A program made the position numbers and the translations under genes. Positions 50,856 through 58,003 of a stretch of 58,003 bases of DNA are shown in pieces. This DNA comes from Ancylobacter amanitiformis (GTDB lineage: Bacteria; Pseudomonadota; Alphaproteobacteria; Rhizobiales; Xanthobacteraceae), in NCBI RefSeq assembly GCF_030814815.1, contig NZ_JAUSVR010000020.1, positions 1-58,003 on the forward strand. Direction: 5' to 3'. Each line of letters starts with the position of its first letter. The stretch's first letter is position 1. The notes beneath the pieces are model-generated. The model ran no database searches. It worked only from the letters and a program-made list of their open reading frames with translations, and was not told where the DNA came from.

Positions 50856-52625
50856 ATGACTGGCAGAACTGCATGGGAGACTGGGCCGGGGACGTCGCCC
50901 GTGCGACGCAACGGGCTGCGGATCGCAAGTCACATCGTCGCCCTGTTCGACGCCTGCGCCACCTCGACGCGGCGTGCCTGCCTGTTCCTGACGCTGGTCA
51001 GCCTGTTGGCCTTCCTGCCCGGCTTCTTCGCGCTGCCCGTGCTGGATCGGGATGAGGCACGCTTCGCGCTGACCTCGCGGCAGATGGTGGAGACCGGCGA
51101 CCTGGCCGATGTCCGGCTCGGGCTGGAAGGCCAGCGCACGCGGCCTTTCGGGCTGTACTGGCTGCAATCGGCGCTGGTGGCCGGGGCGCAGGCGGTCGGC
51201 ATGCCCGATGCCACGCGCAGCATCTGGCTCTATCGGCTGCCCTCGCTGCTCCTGGCCATTGCGTCGGTGCTGCTGAGCTACTGGGCCGCGCTCGGCTTTG
51301 TCGGGCGTCGGGCCGCGCTGCTGGCCGGGCTGCTGCTGGCGACCTCGGCATCGGTCGGCGTCATTGCCCGCCTCGCCGTGCCGGATGCGGCGATGCTGGC
51401 GGCCGCCGCCGCGATGATCGGCGCAATCGGCCGTCTCTATGTGCGCGAGACCCCGGCGTCGGCCGCGGGCAAGGTCGATCCGTCCTCCACGCGCCGGCTG
51501 GTGGCGATGTTCTGGGCGGCGCTGGCCTTTGCCTTCCTCTTCAAGGGACTGTTCGCGCTGGTCTATCCGGCGCTGGCGCTGACGGCGCTGGTGACGCTCG
51601 ATCGTTCGCTGCGCCTGCCGCGGCTGTTGGCGCGTTTTCCGCTGGGCATTGTCCTCCTGCTGGCGATGGGGGCCTTCTGGTACTATCTGCGCCATTTCGC
51701 CGGCCCGACCAGCGGGCCGACGGCGCGCTTCGTGATCGGCTGGGTGGCGCCGGCCTTCACCGGCATCGGCGCCCCGCCCGGCGCCTTCCTGTTGATGTTC
51801 TGGGCGCTGTTCTGGCCGGCCGCGCCGCTGGTGGCGCTCGCGGTACCCATCATCTGGAAGGCGCGCCGGTTGCGGGGGGTGCGCAGCCTGCTGGTGTGGA
51901 TCCTTCCGGTCTGGCTGCTGCTCGAACTGCTGCCCACGAAATTTCCCGCCCATCTCGTGCCGACCTTCCCGGCGATCGCCATTCTGGTCGGGCTGGCGGT
52001 GGAGAAGGGGGCGCTCGCCCTCGCCAATGCGCGGCTGGCCCGCATTCTCTGGCTCTGGCCGCTGCTCGGCGCCATCATCGCCGTCTCGTCGCTGCTGATC
52101 CTGGCGGTGCTGGACCGGACGACGAGCCTTCTGGCGTGGCCGCTGCTGCTGGCGGGCCTGTTCGCGCTGATCACCGCTGCCAGCGCGGTGCGCGAATACG
52201 GGGTGGAGAAAGCGACGCTGCTCGCGCTGGCCGGCACGCTGGTATCCGGCTTCGGCGTGGTCGATCTGGTGATTCCGAAGATGGAGAGCCTGTGGCTGTC
52301 GCGGCGCATGGCCACGGTGGTGGAGGGCGAGGCCTGCGCGGCCGGCGCCGCGTCACTGGCGGTCGGCACGGCCGGCTACAACGAGGCGAGCCTGATGTTC
52401 GAACTGCCGGGGCGGACCTGGCTGCTCGACGGCGGCAGTGCCGCCGATTTCCTGAAAGAGGGCGGCTGCCGCCTCGTCTTCGTGGAAAGCCGGCAGGAGG
52501 CGCGCTTCGTGCGCCGGGCCGAGGCCATTGGCCTGCGGATCGAGCGCCGGGCCGATATACGCGGCTATGAATATACCAATGGCCGCCGTGTGCGGATTTC
52601 GCTCTATCGCAATTCCGGCGGCTGA
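50856..52625 (+). CDS. ArnT/GT39-like membrane glycosyltransferase
   Basis: A 589-residue polytopic membrane protein. The catalytic acidic motif PVLDRDEARFALTSRQM (Asp64, Asp66, Glu67) in the first periplasmic loop and GLEGQRTRPFGLYWLQ after it are typical of ArnT-like transferases, which move sugars from polyprenyl phosphate to lipid A or other acceptors. Twelve or so hydrophobic helices follow, and a soluble C-terminal domain of about 110 residues starts near TVVEGEACAAG. Neither acceptor nor donor can be read; no other lipid A gene is adjacent. Confidence 0.85.
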   Translation: MTGRTAWETGPGTSPVRRNGLRIASHIVALFDACATSTRRACLFLTLVSLLAFLPGFFALPVLDRDEARFALTSRQMVETGDLADVRLGLEGQRTRPFGLYWLQSALVAGAQAVGMPDATRSIWLYRLPSLLLAIASVLLSYWAALGFVGRRAALLAGLLLATSASVGVIARLAVPDAAMLAAAAAMIGAIGRLYVRETPASAAGKVDPSSTRRLVAMFWAALAFAFLFKGLFALVYPALALTALVTLDRSLRLPRLLARFPLGIVLLLAMGAFWYYLRHFAGPTSGPTARFVIGWVAPAFTGIGAPPGAFLLMFWALFWPAAPLVALAVPIIWKARRLRGVRSLLVWILPVWLLLELLPTKFPAHLVPTFPAIAILVGLAVEKGALALANARLARILWLWPLLGAIIAVSSLLILAVLDRTTSLLAWPLLLAGLFALITAASAVREYGVEKATLLALAGTLVSGFGVVDLVIPKMESLWLSRRMATVVEGEACAAGAASLAVGTAGYNEASLMFELPGRTWLLDGGSAADFLKEGGCRLVFVESRQEARFVRRAEAIGLRIERRADIRGYEYTNGRRVRISLYRNSGG

Positions 52626-52648
52626 GCGCCGCGCTCAACCGCAGGCAG

Positions 52649-52679
52649 GTTGCGGGTTGCGGGTTGCGGGTTGCGGGTT
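52649..52679. repeat. Heptanucleotide tandem repeat
   Basis: GGGTTGC is repeated about four times directly after the ArnT-like stop codon and before the 3' end of metC. It is a simple-sequence tract and likely varies between strains. Confidence 0.85.
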
Positions 52680-52685
52680 CGCGCG

Positions 52686-53885
52686 TCAGCCGGCGTCGTC
52701 CGCCGCGCGCAGCCGGGCGAAGCCCTGTTCGAGGTCGGCGATCAGGTCGGCCGGATCCTCCAGCCCGATATGCAGGCGCAGCGTCGGCCCGCCGGGCTCC
52801 CAATGCGTTGCGGTGCGCGAGGAGCGGCAGTCGAACGGGATGATGAGGCTCTCGAAACCGCCCCAGCTATAACCCATGCCGAACAGGGCGAGATGGTCGA
52901 GCATCGCCGCGACCGAGGCCTTGGACACCGGCCTGAGGATGAGGCTGAACAGGCCGGACGAGCCCTTGAAGTCGCGCTTCCACACCGCGTGTCCGGGATC
53001 GTCCGGCAGGCCCGGGTGCAGCACGCGCGCGACTTCCGGTCGCCCGGCCAGCCAATGGGCGATCGTCAGCGCGGATTGCTGGTGCCGCGCCAGCCGCACC
53101 GCCAGCGTGCGCAGCCCGCGCGCGGCGAGAAAGGCATCTTCGGGGGCAATGGTGATGCCAAGATCGCCATACGTGCCCTTCACGCGGTCAAACTGGGCGG
53201 AATTGGCGGAAATAATGCCGATATTGATGTCGGAATGGCCACTTATGTACTTGGTGCCGGCCTGGATGGAGATATCCACGCCGGCATCGTGCGGCCGGAA
53301 GAACAGCGGCGTCGCCCAGGTATTGTCCATCAGCGTCACGATTCCGCGCCGCCGCGCCACCTCCACGATGGCGGGGATGTCCTGCATCTCGAAGGATTGC
53401 GACCCGGGCGCCTCGAGGAAGATCGCCCGCGTGTTCGGGCGGACAAGCCCGTCGATGCCGGCACCCGCGAGCGGGTCGTAATAGGTGGTCTCGATCCCGT
53501 AGCGCGTCAGCACCACGTCGCAGATCCGCCGCGTGGGATGGTAGCAGGTATCGACCATCAGCAGGTGGTCGCCCGCCCGCAGCACCGACAGCAGGCCGAC
53601 GCTCACGGCCGAAAGGCCGGATGGGGTAAGCACCACGCCGGCGCCCCCTTCCAGCGCGCACATGGCCTGCTCCAGCCCGTCCAGCGTGGGGTTGCCGCGC
53701 CGGCCATAGGTGTAGCGGCCGGTGTGACCCTCGAGATCGGCGACGGTGGGCGAGAGCACGGTGGAGCCACGCACGATGGGGGTATTCACGAACCCGTCAT
53801 AACGCTGGGGATCGCGACCGGCGACGACCAGCTCGGTTTCGACGGCAAAGGCGGGGCGGTTGGCGCCCCCGGTCTGGCGGGACAT
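52686..53885 (-). CDS. metC: Cystathionine beta-lyase (transsulfuration enzyme)
   Basis: A 399-residue PLP enzyme of the Cys/Met metabolism family, converting cystathionine to homocysteine, pyruvate and ammonia. PLP lysine Lys212 in SIQAGTKYISGHSDIN, Asp187 in MDNTWATPLFF, and YTYGRRGNPT at the N-terminus; the C-terminal SLIIPFDCRSSRTATHW pattern is typical of alphaproteobacterial MetC. I take ATG 53885 (MSRQTGGANRP); upstream in-frame ATGs at 53906, 53921 and 53948 have no clear ribosome site. Confidence 0.9.
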   Translation of the reverse strand: MSRQTGGANRPAFAVETELVVAGRDPQRYDGFVNTPIVRGSTVLSPTVADLEGHTGRYTYGRRGNPTLDGLEQAMCALEGGAGVVLTPSGLSAVSVGLLSVLRAGDHLLMVDTCYHPTRRICDVVLTRYGIETTYYDPLAGAGIDGLVRPNTRAIFLEAPGSQSFEMQDIPAIVEVARRRGIVTLMDNTWATPLFFRPHDAGVDISIQAGTKYISGHSDINIGIISANSAQFDRVKGTYGDLGITIAPEDAFLAARGLRTLAVRLARHQQSALTIAHWLAGRPEVARVLHPGLPDDPGHAVWKRDFKGSSGLFSLILRPVSKASVAAMLDHLALFGMGYSWGGFESLIIPFDCRSSRTATHWEPGGPTLRLHIGLEDPADLIADLEQGFARLRAADDAG

Positions 53886-54061
53886 GCGTTTCAGAGGCTC
53901 CTGCATCGATGCAGGGGGCATTGATGATGGATGGACAAGCCCCGTCAAGCGCTTGACCGATCGACCATAGGGCGTTCTGATGACCTTAGGGCTGCCGTGG
54001 GGCGGCGCACCCCTTTGCGCCGTTGCGGATCAGACCAAGGACGCATGGTGTGCCACCCGGG

Positions 54062-54129
54062 CGCGGCATGCCGCGGCACACGAATTGCTTTGACTGTTCA
54101 CCCGTGCCGTCCGTTACGGCAGACGGCAC
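54062..54129 (+). promoter_or_regulatory. Palindromes flanking a sigma-54-like site before aapJ
   Basis: CGCGGCATGCCGCG (54062-54075) is a perfect 14-bp palindrome touching the -24 element. GTGCCGTC-N10-GACGGCAC (54104-54129) is an inverted repeat near the expected transcript start. Both are candidate control elements for the aap genes. Confidence 0.45.
54074..54090 (+). promoter_or_regulatory. aapJ: Sigma-54-like promoter of aapJ
   Basis: CGGCACACGAATTGCTT matches YTGGCACG-N4-TTGCW except two bases in the -24 box; the invariant GG (54075-54076) and GC (54087-54088) are 12 bases apart as required. It lies 69 bases before ATG 54159. The Ntr system is known to act on aap in rhizobia. Confidence 0.6.
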
Positions 54130-54158
54130 GTCAATCATAACCGATGAAGAAGGCTGCA

Positions 54159-55193
54159 ATGATGAAACGCCTCCTCTCCACGCTTGCCCTCGCGGGTGCC
54201 TGCGGCCTCGCGGCCTTTGGCGCGCAGGCGCAGACGAAGCCGGCAAAGCTCGACCAGATCAAGGCGAAGGGCTTTATCCAGTGCGGCGTCAGCCAGGGTC
54301 TGCCGGGTTTCTCGACACCCGACGACAAGGGCAACTGGACCGGACTCGACGTTGACTTCTGCCGCGCCGTCGCGGCAGCCGTGTTTGGCGATGTCACGAA
54401 GGTGAAGTTCACCCCCCTCTCGGCCAAGGACCGCTTCACCGCGCTGCAGTCCGGCGACATCGACGTTCTTTCCCGCAACACCACCTGGACGATCTCGCGC
54501 GATACCTCGCTGGGCCTGAATTTCACGGGCGTCACCTATTATGACGGCCAGGGCTTCATGATCCGCAAGGACAAGAAGGTCACGTCCGCGATGGAACTGT
54601 CGGGCGCCTCGGTCTGCACGCAGACCGGCACCACGACCGAGCAGAACCTCGCCGACTTCTTCCGCGCCAACAACATGACCTATGAAGTCATCGCCTTCGC
54701 CACCAATGACGAGGTGGTCAAGGCCTATGACGCGGGCCGTTGCGACGTGCTGACCACGGACCGCTCCGGTCTGGCCGGCGAGCGCCTGAAGCTGACCAAC
54801 CCCGACGACCACATCGTCCTGCCGGAAATCATCTCCAAGGAGCCGCTCGGCCCGGTGGTCGCCCATGGCGATGACCAGTGGTTCGACATCGTCAAGTGGG
54901 TGCTGTTCGCGCAGCTCACGGCGGAAGAACTCGGCGTGACCTCGAAGAACGTCGACGAGCAGCTGAAGTCCTCCGCCAACCCCGAAGTGAAGCGCCTGCT
55001 CGGCACCGAAGGCAAGTTCGGCGAGGGCATGGGCATCGGCAACGACTGGGGCTACCAGATCGTCAAGACGGTCGGCAATTACGGCGAAATGTATGACCGC
55101 AATGTCGGCCCCGACACCCCGCTGAAGCTCGCCCGCGGCGTCAACGCGCTGTGGAACAAGGGCGGCCTCCAGTACGCGCCGCCGATCCGCTGA
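54159..55193 (+). CDS. aapJ: General L-amino-acid ABC transporter, substrate-binding protein
   Basis: A 344-residue periplasmic binding protein of the AapJ/BztA type. Signal LLSTLALAGACGLAAFGAQAQ, then LDQIKAKGFIQCGVSQGLPGFS, LDVDFCRAVAAAVFGD, SRNTTWTISRD, TTTEQNLADFFR and MGIGNDWGYQIVKTVGNYGEMY (in part). These features identify the broad-specificity amino-acid transporter of alphaproteobacteria. ATG 54159 has AAGG six bases upstream; ATG 54144 adds five residues. A hairpin separates it from aapQ. Confidence 0.94.
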   Translation: MMKRLLSTLALAGACGLAAFGAQAQTKPAKLDQIKAKGFIQCGVSQGLPGFSTPDDKGNWTGLDVDFCRAVAAAVFGDVTKVKFTPLSAKDRFTALQSGDIDVLSRNTTWTISRDTSLGLNFTGVTYYDGQGFMIRKDKKVTSAMELSGASVCTQTGTTTEQNLADFFRANNMTYEVIAFATNDEVVKAYDAGRCDVLTTDRSGLAGERLKLTNPDDHIVLPEIISKEPLGPVVAHGDDQWFDIVKWVLFAQLTAEELGVTSKNVDEQLKSSANPEVKRLLGTEGKFGEGMGIGNDWGYQIVKTVGNYGEMYDRNVGPDTPLKLARGVNALWNKGGLQYAPPIR

Positions 55194-55210
55194 GACGCGG
55201 GTAGCGAAAA

Positions 55211-55235
55211 GGCTCCCGGCGTCATGCCGGGAGCC
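55211..55235 (+). other. Hairpin between aapJ and aapQ
   Basis: GGCTCCCGGC-GTCAT-GCCGGGAGCC is a perfect ten-base-pair stem 17 bases after aapJ. The following bases (ACCTCG) lack a T-run, so read-through to aapQMP is expected, with the hairpin protecting the aapJ message end or attenuating downstream genes. Confidence 0.75.
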
Positions 55236-55311
55236 ACCTCGTCCGGCCAGACCAGCCACAAAGGCGGCGTGCCGGGCATCGTATCGAGCCTCGTGAGAGG
55301 CGAGGGGGAAC

Positions 55312-56502
55312 ATGTCGGATCTGGTCGAGCCCGCAATCGGGCGTTCCAAGACGTCTTTCATCAATGACCCGAAGGTCCGCAGCATCGGGTTGCAACTGAT
55401 CGCCCTGGTACTGGTCGTTTTTCTCGGCTGGATGTTCGTCGACAATGCCCGCCAGAATCTCGCGGCCCAGAAGATCGCGACCGGTTTCGGCTTCCTCGAC
55501 AACACGGCCGGCTTCGGCATCAGCCAGACGCTGGTCCCCTATAGCGAAACCTCGACCTATGGCCGGGCCTTCCTGGTCGGCCTGCTCAACACGCTGCTGG
55601 TGGCGGTGGTCGGCATCTTCTTTGCCACCATTATCGGCTTTTTCGTGGGCATCGGGCGCCTGTCCAAGAATTTTGTCGTGCGCCTTCTCTCGACCATCTA
55701 TGTCGAGGTGATCCGCAACCTGCCGCCGCTGTTCCAGATCCTGTTCTGGTACCTCGCCGTTCTCAGCGCCATGCCGAGCCCGCGCCAGAGCATCAATCTG
55801 CTGGGCGAGGTGTTCATCTCCAATCGCGGCATCATCGTTCCCCGGCCGGTCTTCGAGGCCGGCACCGGCTATGTGCTGTGGTCGTTCGGCGCGGCCTTGC
55901 TGGTCGTCATCGTGCTGCACTACTGGTCGCGCGAGCGGCGGGCGGAAACCGGGCGCGGCCTGCCCATGCTGCCGATCGGGCTCGGGCTGATGATCCTGGT
56001 GCCGTTCATCGCCATGGCGATCACCGGCTTTCCCATCAGCCTGGAACGTCCCGAACTGAAGGGCTTCAACTTCGTCGGCGGGGTGCGCGTCATTCCCGAA
56101 TTCGTCGCGCTGACCGTGGCGCTGGCGACCTATACCGGCGCGTTCATCGCGGAGAACGTGCGGGCCGGCATCCAGTCGGTCAGCCACGGCCAGACCGAGG
56201 CGGCCCACTCGCTGGGCCTGCGCAACGGGCACACGCTGCGTCTGGTGGTGATTCCACAGGCCATGCGGGTCATCATCCCCCCGCTCACCAGCCAGTATCT
56301 CAACCTGACCAAGAACTCGTCGCTGGCGGTGGGCATCGGCTATCCCGATCTCGTCGCCGTGTTCGCCGGCACGACGCTGAACCAGACCGGCCAGGCGATC
56401 GAGATCATCGCCATCACGATGGGCGTCTATCTCGTGCTGTCGATCATCACCTCGGTCATCATGAACGTCTACAACAAGCGCGTCGCGCTCGTGGAACGGT
56501 GA
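55312..56502 (+). CDS. aapQ: General L-amino-acid ABC transporter permease AapQ
   Basis: A 396-residue permease of the HisMQ type. The large periplasmic loop after helix 1 (FLDNTAGFGISQTLVPYSETSTYGRAF in part) is diagnostic of AapQ/BztB. The EAA loop is EAAHSLGLRNGHTLRLVVIPQAMRVIIPP (in part). RBS AGGGGGAAC precedes ATG 55312. aapM starts ten bases after its stop. Confidence 0.95.
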   Translation: MSDLVEPAIGRSKTSFINDPKVRSIGLQLIALVLVVFLGWMFVDNARQNLAAQKIATGFGFLDNTAGFGISQTLVPYSETSTYGRAFLVGLLNTLLVAVVGIFFATIIGFFVGIGRLSKNFVVRLLSTIYVEVIRNLPPLFQILFWYLAVLSAMPSPRQSINLLGEVFISNRGIIVPRPVFEAGTGYVLWSFGAALLVVIVLHYWSRERRAETGRGLPMLPIGLGLMILVPFIAMAITGFPISLERPELKGFNFVGGVRVIPEFVALTVALATYTGAFIAENVRAGIQSVSHGQTEAAHSLGLRNGHTLRLVVIPQAMRVIIPPLTSQYLNLTKNSSLAVGIGYPDLVAVFAGTTLNQTGQAIEIIAITMGVYLVLSIITSVIMNVYNKRVALVER

Positions 56503-56512
56503 GGGGCGCGCG

Positions 56513-57889
56513 ATGAGCATGACATTCGACGACGGCACCTTCATCCGCTCGGAACTGGTGACGCCGCTGCCTCCGCCGATCCGCAATGTCGGCATTATCG
56601 GCTGGATGCGGGAGAACCTGTTTTCCAGCGTTCTCAACACCTTGCTGACGCTGTTCGGCCTCGCGCTGCTGGTCCTGATCGTGCCGCCCATGGTGCGCTT
56701 CGCCTTGATCGACGCGGTATGGACCGGCGAGAATCGCGAGGCCTGCCTCGATCCCGGCGTGGGCGCCTGCTGGCCGTTCATCCGGGCAAAGTTCGCGCAG
56801 CTGATCTATGGCTTCTATCCGATCGAGGAGCGCTGGCGCCCGAACATCGTGTTTGCCGCCGGCGCGATCCTGCTGGTACCGCTGCTGGTACCGAGCTGGC
56901 CGATGAAGCGGCTGAACGCGCTGCTGTTCTTCGTCGTCTACCCGATCATCGCCTTCATCCTGCTGACCGGCGGCAATATCGACGCCTCCTCGTTCCTGTT
57001 CCAGCGCTTCGGCCTCATCCAGCCGATCACCGGGGATGCCAGCCTTGCCGGCGTCAACATCGCCTTCTGGGCGGATTTCGTGCTGACGGCGCTGGTCGCG
57101 GCGGCGCTCGTCGGGGGCATCATCGGGCTGATCGGCGGCAACGCGCTGAGCGCGGGGCGGGCGGTACTGCTGGCCTTCGCGGGCTTCGGCGTACTGGTGC
57201 TGGCGTGGGACATCGATTTCGGCCTCCGGCCGGTCGAGACGCGCCAGTGGGGCGGTTTGCTGGTGACGCTGGTCATCGCCGTCACCGGCATCGTCGCCTC
57301 GCTGCCCCTCGGCATCCTTCTGGCGCTCGGGCGGCGTTCGCAGATGCCGATCGTCCGGCTGCTGTCGATCGTCTTCATCGAGTTCTGGCGCGGCGTGCCG
57401 CTCATCACCGTGCTGTTCTTCGCCACCTACATGCTGCCCCTGTTCCTGCCGCAGGGCGCCAACCCGGACGGGCTGCTGCGCGCGCTGGTCGGCGTCGCGC
57501 TGTTTTCCGCCGCCTACATGGCGGAGGTGGTGCGCGGCGGCCTGCAGGCGATCCCCAAGGGGCAGTATGAGGGCGCGATGGCGGTTGGCCTGACCTGGGG
57601 CCAGATGATGCGCCTCATCGTGCTGCCGCAGGCGCTCACGCTGGTCATCCCCGGCATCGTCAACAGCTTCATCTCGCTGTTCAAGGACACGACGCTGGTG
57701 CTGATCGTCTCGATCTTCGACTTTCTCGGCCAGCTGCGCGCCTCCTTCACCGATCCCAACTGGGCGACGCCGGTGACGCTCTACACCGGCTTCGCCTTCG
57801 CCGGCATCGTCTATTTCCTCTTCTGCTTTGGCATGTCGCGCTACTCGCTCTTCGTCGAGCGACGGCTCAACACATCGCACCGGCACTGA
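56513..57889 (+). CDS. aapM: General L-amino-acid ABC transporter permease AapM
   Basis: A 458-residue permease. The long N-terminal half with helices before the conserved core (LPPPIRNVGIIGWMRENLFSS) is typical of AapM/BztC. The core shows FIEFWRGVPLITVLFFATYMLPLFLP (in part), the EAA loop GAMAVGLTWGQMMRLIVLPQAL and NSFISLFKDTTLVLIVSIFDFLG. It forms the membrane part of the transporter with AapQ. Confidence 0.95.
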   Translation: MSMTFDDGTFIRSELVTPLPPPIRNVGIIGWMRENLFSSVLNTLLTLFGLALLVLIVPPMVRFALIDAVWTGENREACLDPGVGACWPFIRAKFAQLIYGFYPIEERWRPNIVFAAGAILLVPLLVPSWPMKRLNALLFFVVYPIIAFILLTGGNIDASSFLFQRFGLIQPITGDASLAGVNIAFWADFVLTALVAAALVGGIIGLIGGNALSAGRAVLLAFAGFGVLVLAWDIDFGLRPVETRQWGGLLVTLVIAVTGIVASLPLGILLALGRRSQMPIVRLLSIVFIEFWRGVPLITVLFFATYMLPLFLPQGANPDGLLRALVGVALFSAAYMAEVVRGGLQAIPKGQYEGAMAVGLTWGQMMRLIVLPQALTLVIPGIVNSFISLFKDTTLVLIVSIFDFLGQLRASFTDPNWATPVTLYTGFAFAGIVYFLFCFGMSRYSLFVERRLNTSHRH

Positions 57890-57906
57890 CCGACGGAGAC
57901 ACATTC

Positions 57907-58003
57907 ATGAGCGACACCCATTCGATCGTCCCTCCCGACGCTCTGCCGGCGGTCCACACGCCTCCTGGCAAGGACGTGGCGGTTGAGCTTGTCGGCGTGC
58001 ACA
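57907..58003 (+). CDS. aapP: Start of AapP, ATP-binding protein (cut by window end)
   Basis: An ATG 17 bases after aapM opens a frame running off the window: MSDTHSIVPPDALPAVHTPP followed by GKDVAVELVGVH, as expected at the N-terminus of the AapP ATPase. Walker motifs are beyond the end. Assignment rests on gene order and the partial VELVGVH strand. Confidence 0.75.
   Translation, partial: MSDTHSIVPPDALPAVHTPPGKDVAVELVGVH

Noticed and set aside
54135..55520. Minus-strand frame opposite aapJ
   Set aside because: Antisense shadow; aapJ is a well-recognised gene with a signal peptide.

Overview
The window is a high-GC stretch of an alphaproteobacterial chromosome, most likely from the order Hyphomicrobiales and possibly the Xanthobacteraceae (Xanthobacter, Ancylobacter or Starkeya-like). 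That placement is inference. It rests on GC content and codon use, the order alanine/LL-DAP-type aminotransferase - hom - glpX - recJ, the aapJQMP-type amino-acid transporter, a urtABCDE-ure urea locus and a class I PHA synthase. There are no rRNA or tRNA genes, no CRISPR array and no prophage. The only mobile-element trace is the last 43 codons of an IS630-type transposase at the left edge.

Left part (1-13 kb): transposase remnant; a polysaccharide pyruvyl transferase-like gene; a metabolite:H+ symporter (MHS-type MFS); an oxalate/formate-type MFS antiporter behind an AT-rich regulatory region; a translationally coupled ureohydrolase/nitrilase pair that probably releases urea from a guanidino compound; an unrecognised protein with a PD-(D/E)XK nuclease-like signature; parE; a small phasin-like protein; argC; and a Tat-exported beta-carbonic anhydrase.

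Middle part (13-36 kb): a PHA synthase with an unusual basic Ala/Pro/Lys tail of about 300 residues, overlapping a small LprI-like secreted protein; a lipoprotein; the aminotransferase-hom-glpX block, separated from recJ by about 4.5 kb of accessory genes (small unknown protein, alpha/beta hydrolase, EamA transporter, phytase-like esterase); a BaiN-like flavoprotein; a small CGDPACGG protein; and a five-gene periplasmic metal operon. That operon encodes imelysin, a Tat multicopper oxidase, a di-haem c-type cytochrome, a second imelysin and a DUF1513 protein, and ends in a clear intrinsic terminator.

Right part (36-58 kb): a complete urea acquisition and hydrolysis locus, urtABCDE-ureD-ureAB(fused)-ureC-ureE-ureF-ureG, on one strand. 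A textbook sigma-54 -24/-12 promoter and a perfect 16-bp palindrome precede it. UreE has a His-rich tail of 124 residues with about 48 His. Then come a GAF-PAS-GGDEF-EAL protein, an ArnT-like glycosyltransferase, a cystathionine beta-lyase and an aapJQM(P) general L-amino-acid ABC transporter with a second sigma-54-like site; aapP is cut by the window end.

Nitrogen scavenging is the main theme. Amino-acid uptake and urea uptake both sit behind sigma-54-like promoters. Urea can also come from the ureohydrolase and is hydrolysed by the nickel urease, whose chaperone UreE is built to bind a lot of metal. Carbon storage (PHA) and iron/copper handling (imelysin operon) are the other themes.
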